From NCBI RefSeq assembly GCF_027789125.1, contig NZ_JAQFVF010000018.1, positions 184,301 to 248,300 of the forward strand: 64,000 nt of DNA, read 5' to 3'. The position numbers and the translations under genes were made by a program. The notes beneath the pieces were generated by a model, which saw only the letters and a program-made list of their open reading frames with translations, made no database searches and had not been told where the DNA came from. Shown here piece after piece: positions 62,030 to 64,000 of the stretch (position 1 is the stretch's first letter; every line of letters starts with the position of its first letter). The DNA is from Paenibacillus aestuarii. Its GTDB lineage: Bacteria > Bacillota > Bacilli > Paenibacillales > NBRC-103111.

Positions 62030-62572
62030 ATGAAAATTTTAGTCATCGTAACTCACCCGATTATGGAATCTTCGAACTGGAATAAAGCATGGGTGCAAGA
62101 ATTGCGGAAGCACGATGATATAACCATTCATGAGTTATATAAAGAGTATCCAGATGAACAAATCGATGTCTCAAAAGAACAACGTTTAATGGAGTCGCAT
62201 GATCGAATTATATTTCAATATCCGCTTTACTGGTATAGCACTCCACCATTACTTAAGAAGTGGTTCGACCAAGTATTACTTTATGGTTGGGCTTATGGAC
62301 CAAACGCTACTCAAATAAAGGGTAAAGAAATAAGTGTTGCTGTTTCAACATATGGTACGGAGGCATCGTATCAAGCAAGCGGATCAAATCGCTTTACACT
62401 TCAGGAAATTTTAAGACCGGTAGAAGCACTTGCCAACTTCATTAGTGCCACTTATTTGCCTCATTTTGCACTAAATGATGCCTCGAACGTTACTGAAGAG
62501 CGTCTAGCAAAAAGCAGCAAAGATTACGTTCACCATATTAAAACGGTTAAGCCAGCAGCTGTGCATACATGA
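62030..62572 (+). CDS. Flavodoxin-fold NAD(P)H dehydrogenase (quinone)
   Basis: A 180-residue FMN enzyme of the YwrO/KefF type. Conserved parts are ILVIVTHP at the start, IIFQYPLYWYSTPPLLKKWFDQVLLYGWAYG in the middle and VAVSTYGTEASYQASGSNRFTLQEILRP. It transfers two electrons from NAD(P)H to quinones and related acceptors. The region in front is AT-rich; GGAG lies about ten bases before ATG 62030. It is the last intact gene before the IS element. Confidence 0.9.
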   Translation: MKILVIVTHPIMESSNWNKAWVQELRKHDDITIHELYKEYPDEQIDVSKEQRLMESHDRIIFQYPLYWYSTPPLLKKWFDQVLLYGWAYGPNATQIKGKEISVAVSTYGTEASYQASGSNRFTLQEILRPVEALANFISATYLPHFALNDASNVTEERLAKSSKDYVHHIKTVKPAAVHT

Positions 62573-62679
62573 ATCCATTATTGATTCCTGCAACAGATCA
62601 TGCTAGCGTCACGGGTGTCCATATCTTAATTAATGGCAGTCGAACATCTGAAGTGACCCCTTAAAGTTAGACAAATATT

Positions 62680-63492
62680 TTATGCAACCTGTTGGGCGTG
62701 AGCACGGTATTGTACCGGGCTCATGCCTTTTAATTTTGATTTGATGCGTTTGTGATTGTAGTAATCAATGTATCGTGCTAGTTCTAGCTTAAAGTGATCT
62801 ACACTTTCAAATTCATTAAGATAAAGAAACTCCGACTTCATAATGCCAAAGAAGTTCTCCATCACCGCGTTATCGTAACAATTTCCTTTGCGTGACATGC
62901 TTTGGGTAATTCCTTGTTTCTTCAAAGCATGTTGATACGGCTTCATCTGGTAGTGCCAGCCTTGATCCGAATGTAGGAGGAGTTCATCCTCTTCGGATAA
63001 GCGTTTAAAGGCCTTATCTAGCATCTCAGAGACTAAGGAATAAGTAGGGCGGGGCCCTACTGTGTAAGTGATAATTTCACCGTTAAACAAGTCCAAAACA
63101 GGTGATAAGTACAGCTTTTCTCCAAATAGCTTAAATTCCGTAATATCGGTAACCCATTTCTCATTTGGTTTTTCCGCGTGAAAATTACGATTGAGTACGT
63201 TAGGTGCAATTTTACCTACTGTTCCTTTATGGGAACGATATTTCTTCATACGCACCACTGATTTCAAGCCTAATTCTTTCATGATACGCTGCACTTTTTT
63301 ATGATTAACCCGATGTCCCCGATTATATAGTTCATCACGGATACGACGATAGCCATAACGTCCTTGATGTTCGATGTAAATGGATCGAATAAGGAGTTTT
63401 AGATCTTTGTCTAGATCGGGCTTATTCAACTGCTTTACCCAGTAGTAAAAGGTACTACGAGGGATGTCAGCAAACGCTAGCAATGCAACCAC
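62680..63492 (-). CDS. IS3-family transposase OrfB (DDE integrase)
   Basis: A 270-residue catalytic subunit. The HTH_21 part opens it (ADIPRSTFYYWVKQ), and the DDE residues are seen in WVTDITEF, LLHSDQGWHYQ and DNAVMENFFGIMKSE. The frame is open upstream of ATG 63492 and overlaps OrfA in the -1 frame near AAGGAAAAATC, so OrfAB is probably made by -1 frameshifting. The gene looks intact. Confidence 0.92.
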   Translation of the reverse strand: MVALLAFADIPRSTFYYWVKQLNKPDLDKDLKLLIRSIYIEHQGRYGYRRIRDELYNRGHRVNHKKVQRIMKELGLKSVVRMKKYRSHKGTVGKIAPNVLNRNFHAEKPNEKWVTDITEFKLFGEKLYLSPVLDLFNGEIITYTVGPRPTYSLVSEMLDKAFKRLSEEDELLLHSDQGWHYQMKPYQHALKKQGITQSMSRKGNCYDNAVMENFFGIMKSEFLYLNEFESVDHFKLELARYIDYYNHKRIKSKLKGMSPVQYRAHAQQVA

Positions 63493-63518
63493 CGGGAATT
63501 CAAGCCTTAATTCATAGA

Positions 63519-64000
63519 CTACTTGTGCTTTGTCTTGTTTGGTGATTTTTCCTTGTTTTGAACTAAGGCATTCAACTTTTTTAGATAGGTATTTTCCATA
63601 CGCAAACGTTCTATTTCTGCTTTCAGAGCTTCAACTGAACCCTCCGCAGGTTCTAGTTTTTTCGAATTGTTCTCTTTCTTATTTGTCATAAGTGGGCGCC
63701 CCTTTTTCTTTGATTTCAGGGCGTCCTTTCCATCTTCATTAAATTGATTGCGCCATTTTCTAATGATCCCAGGGGAGGAAATATTAAAAATGACAGCAGC
63801 TTCATTTGGAGACGTCCCATGCTCGTTCATATAGTTGAGTACGTCTAGTTTAAATGACATGCTGTAAGCTGTATAGCTCTTTTCAAAAGCTTTTACCCCG
63901 TGATATTCGTATTGCCTAACCCACATACGTAAAACTTCATGGTTTATCCCTAATGATTTTGCAACGCTTTTAATTCCTTCCGTACCATTCTGATACTTAA
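63519..64000 (-). CDS. IS3-family transposase OrfA (5' end outside window)
   Basis: The frame is open from the window edge to its stop at 63519. It shows two helix-turn-helix units (GIKSVAKSLGINHEVLRMWV; MNEHGTSPNEAAVIFNISS) and a C-terminal leucine zipper (ALKAEIERLRMENTYLKKLN). The start codon is beyond 64000. Confidence 0.88.
   Translation of the reverse strand, partial: KYQNGTEGIKSVAKSLGINHEVLRMWVRQYEYHGVKAFEKSYTAYSMSFKLDVLNYMNEHGTSPNEAAVIFNISSPGIIRKWRNQFNEDGKDALKSKKKGRPLMTNKKENNSKKLEPAEGSVEALKAEIERLRMENTYLKKLNALVQNKEKSPNKTKHK

Larger units (their letters stand above)
62650..64000 (-). mobile_element. IS3-family (IS150-like) element, cut by window edge
   Basis: A terminal sequence TGAAGTGACCCC starts at 62650, in the style of IS3-family ends. 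Inside are the two transposase frames, both on the minus strand. The other end lies beyond base 64000, so the inverted repeat and target duplication cannot be verified. Confidence 0.85.

Overview
The window looks like chromosome of a spore-forming, Gram-positive soil bacterium close to Paenibacillus. The evidence is a Ger(x)C/GerB spore-germination pair, SLH-domain and copper-amine-oxidase-like secreted proteins, DUF2642 spore-associated proteins, strong AGGAGG ribosome sites with frequent TTG/GTG starts, sigma-A type promoters, a matching cre site, and a large secreted GH81 glucanase carrying discoidin modules. This is inferred from gene content; no rRNA or marker gene is present, and no tRNA, CRISPR array or prophage was seen.

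Layout. 0-2.1 kb: two DUF2642-type proteins (the first cut by the window edge), a Lys/Glu/Gly repeat protein and a small membrane protein. 2.1-3 kb: a secreted PL7 lyase behind a cre site. 3.1-6 kb: a ykkC-family riboswitch with an overlapping terminator, then a three-gene ABC-2 exporter. 6-7.4 kb: TetR plus a paired SMR exporter with an operator on the promoter. 7.4-15 kb: a secreted repeat protein, a split UxaA-type dehydratase, a YncE-like beta-propeller, an RHH-PIN module and an SLH-transglutaminase protein. 15-23 kb: lactate dehydrogenase, an APH-like kinase, phasin plus UbiB kinase, a Dabb protein, an epimerase, an amidase and a small P-loop kinase. 23-31.6 kb: a membrane/XRE operon, a UDP-glycosyltransferase, a PASTA pseudokinase, an MFS/LysR pair, a 2-hydroxyacid dehydrogenase and a Usp protein. 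31.6-41.8 kb: several regulator-plus-effector cassettes (MerR with double AHSA1; ArsR-rhodanese with MFS; ArsR with SRPBCC), a GNAT, an SDR, TMEM175, a UvrA-like ABC protein and a TetR. 41.8-45.6 kb: GerC/GerB without GerA, and an SLH repeat protein. 46.2-52.2 kb: the 1983-residue GH81 enzyme behind a structured leader. 52-59.7 kb: DinB-like, a secreted amine-oxidase-like protein, SPFH/NfeD, DeoR plus sugar MFS, and a nucleotidyltransferase-like protein. 59.8-64 kb: a decaying zone with a ROK remnant, an MFS gene broken by one amber codon, the last part of a TDT transporter, a flavodoxin-fold reductase and an IS3-family element running off the edge.

Functionally this is an accessory-rich region: extracellular glucan and polysaccharide degradation, cell-surface proteins, export systems under local repressors, and spore functions. 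The observations most worth checking are the ykkC-type RNA on an ABC-2 exporter, the UvrA-like protein whose first ATPase half has lost its ABC signature, the PASTA protein with a dead kinase head, the RHH-PIN pair with an eroded active site, and the leader RNA of the GH81 gene, which can fold a pseudoknot.
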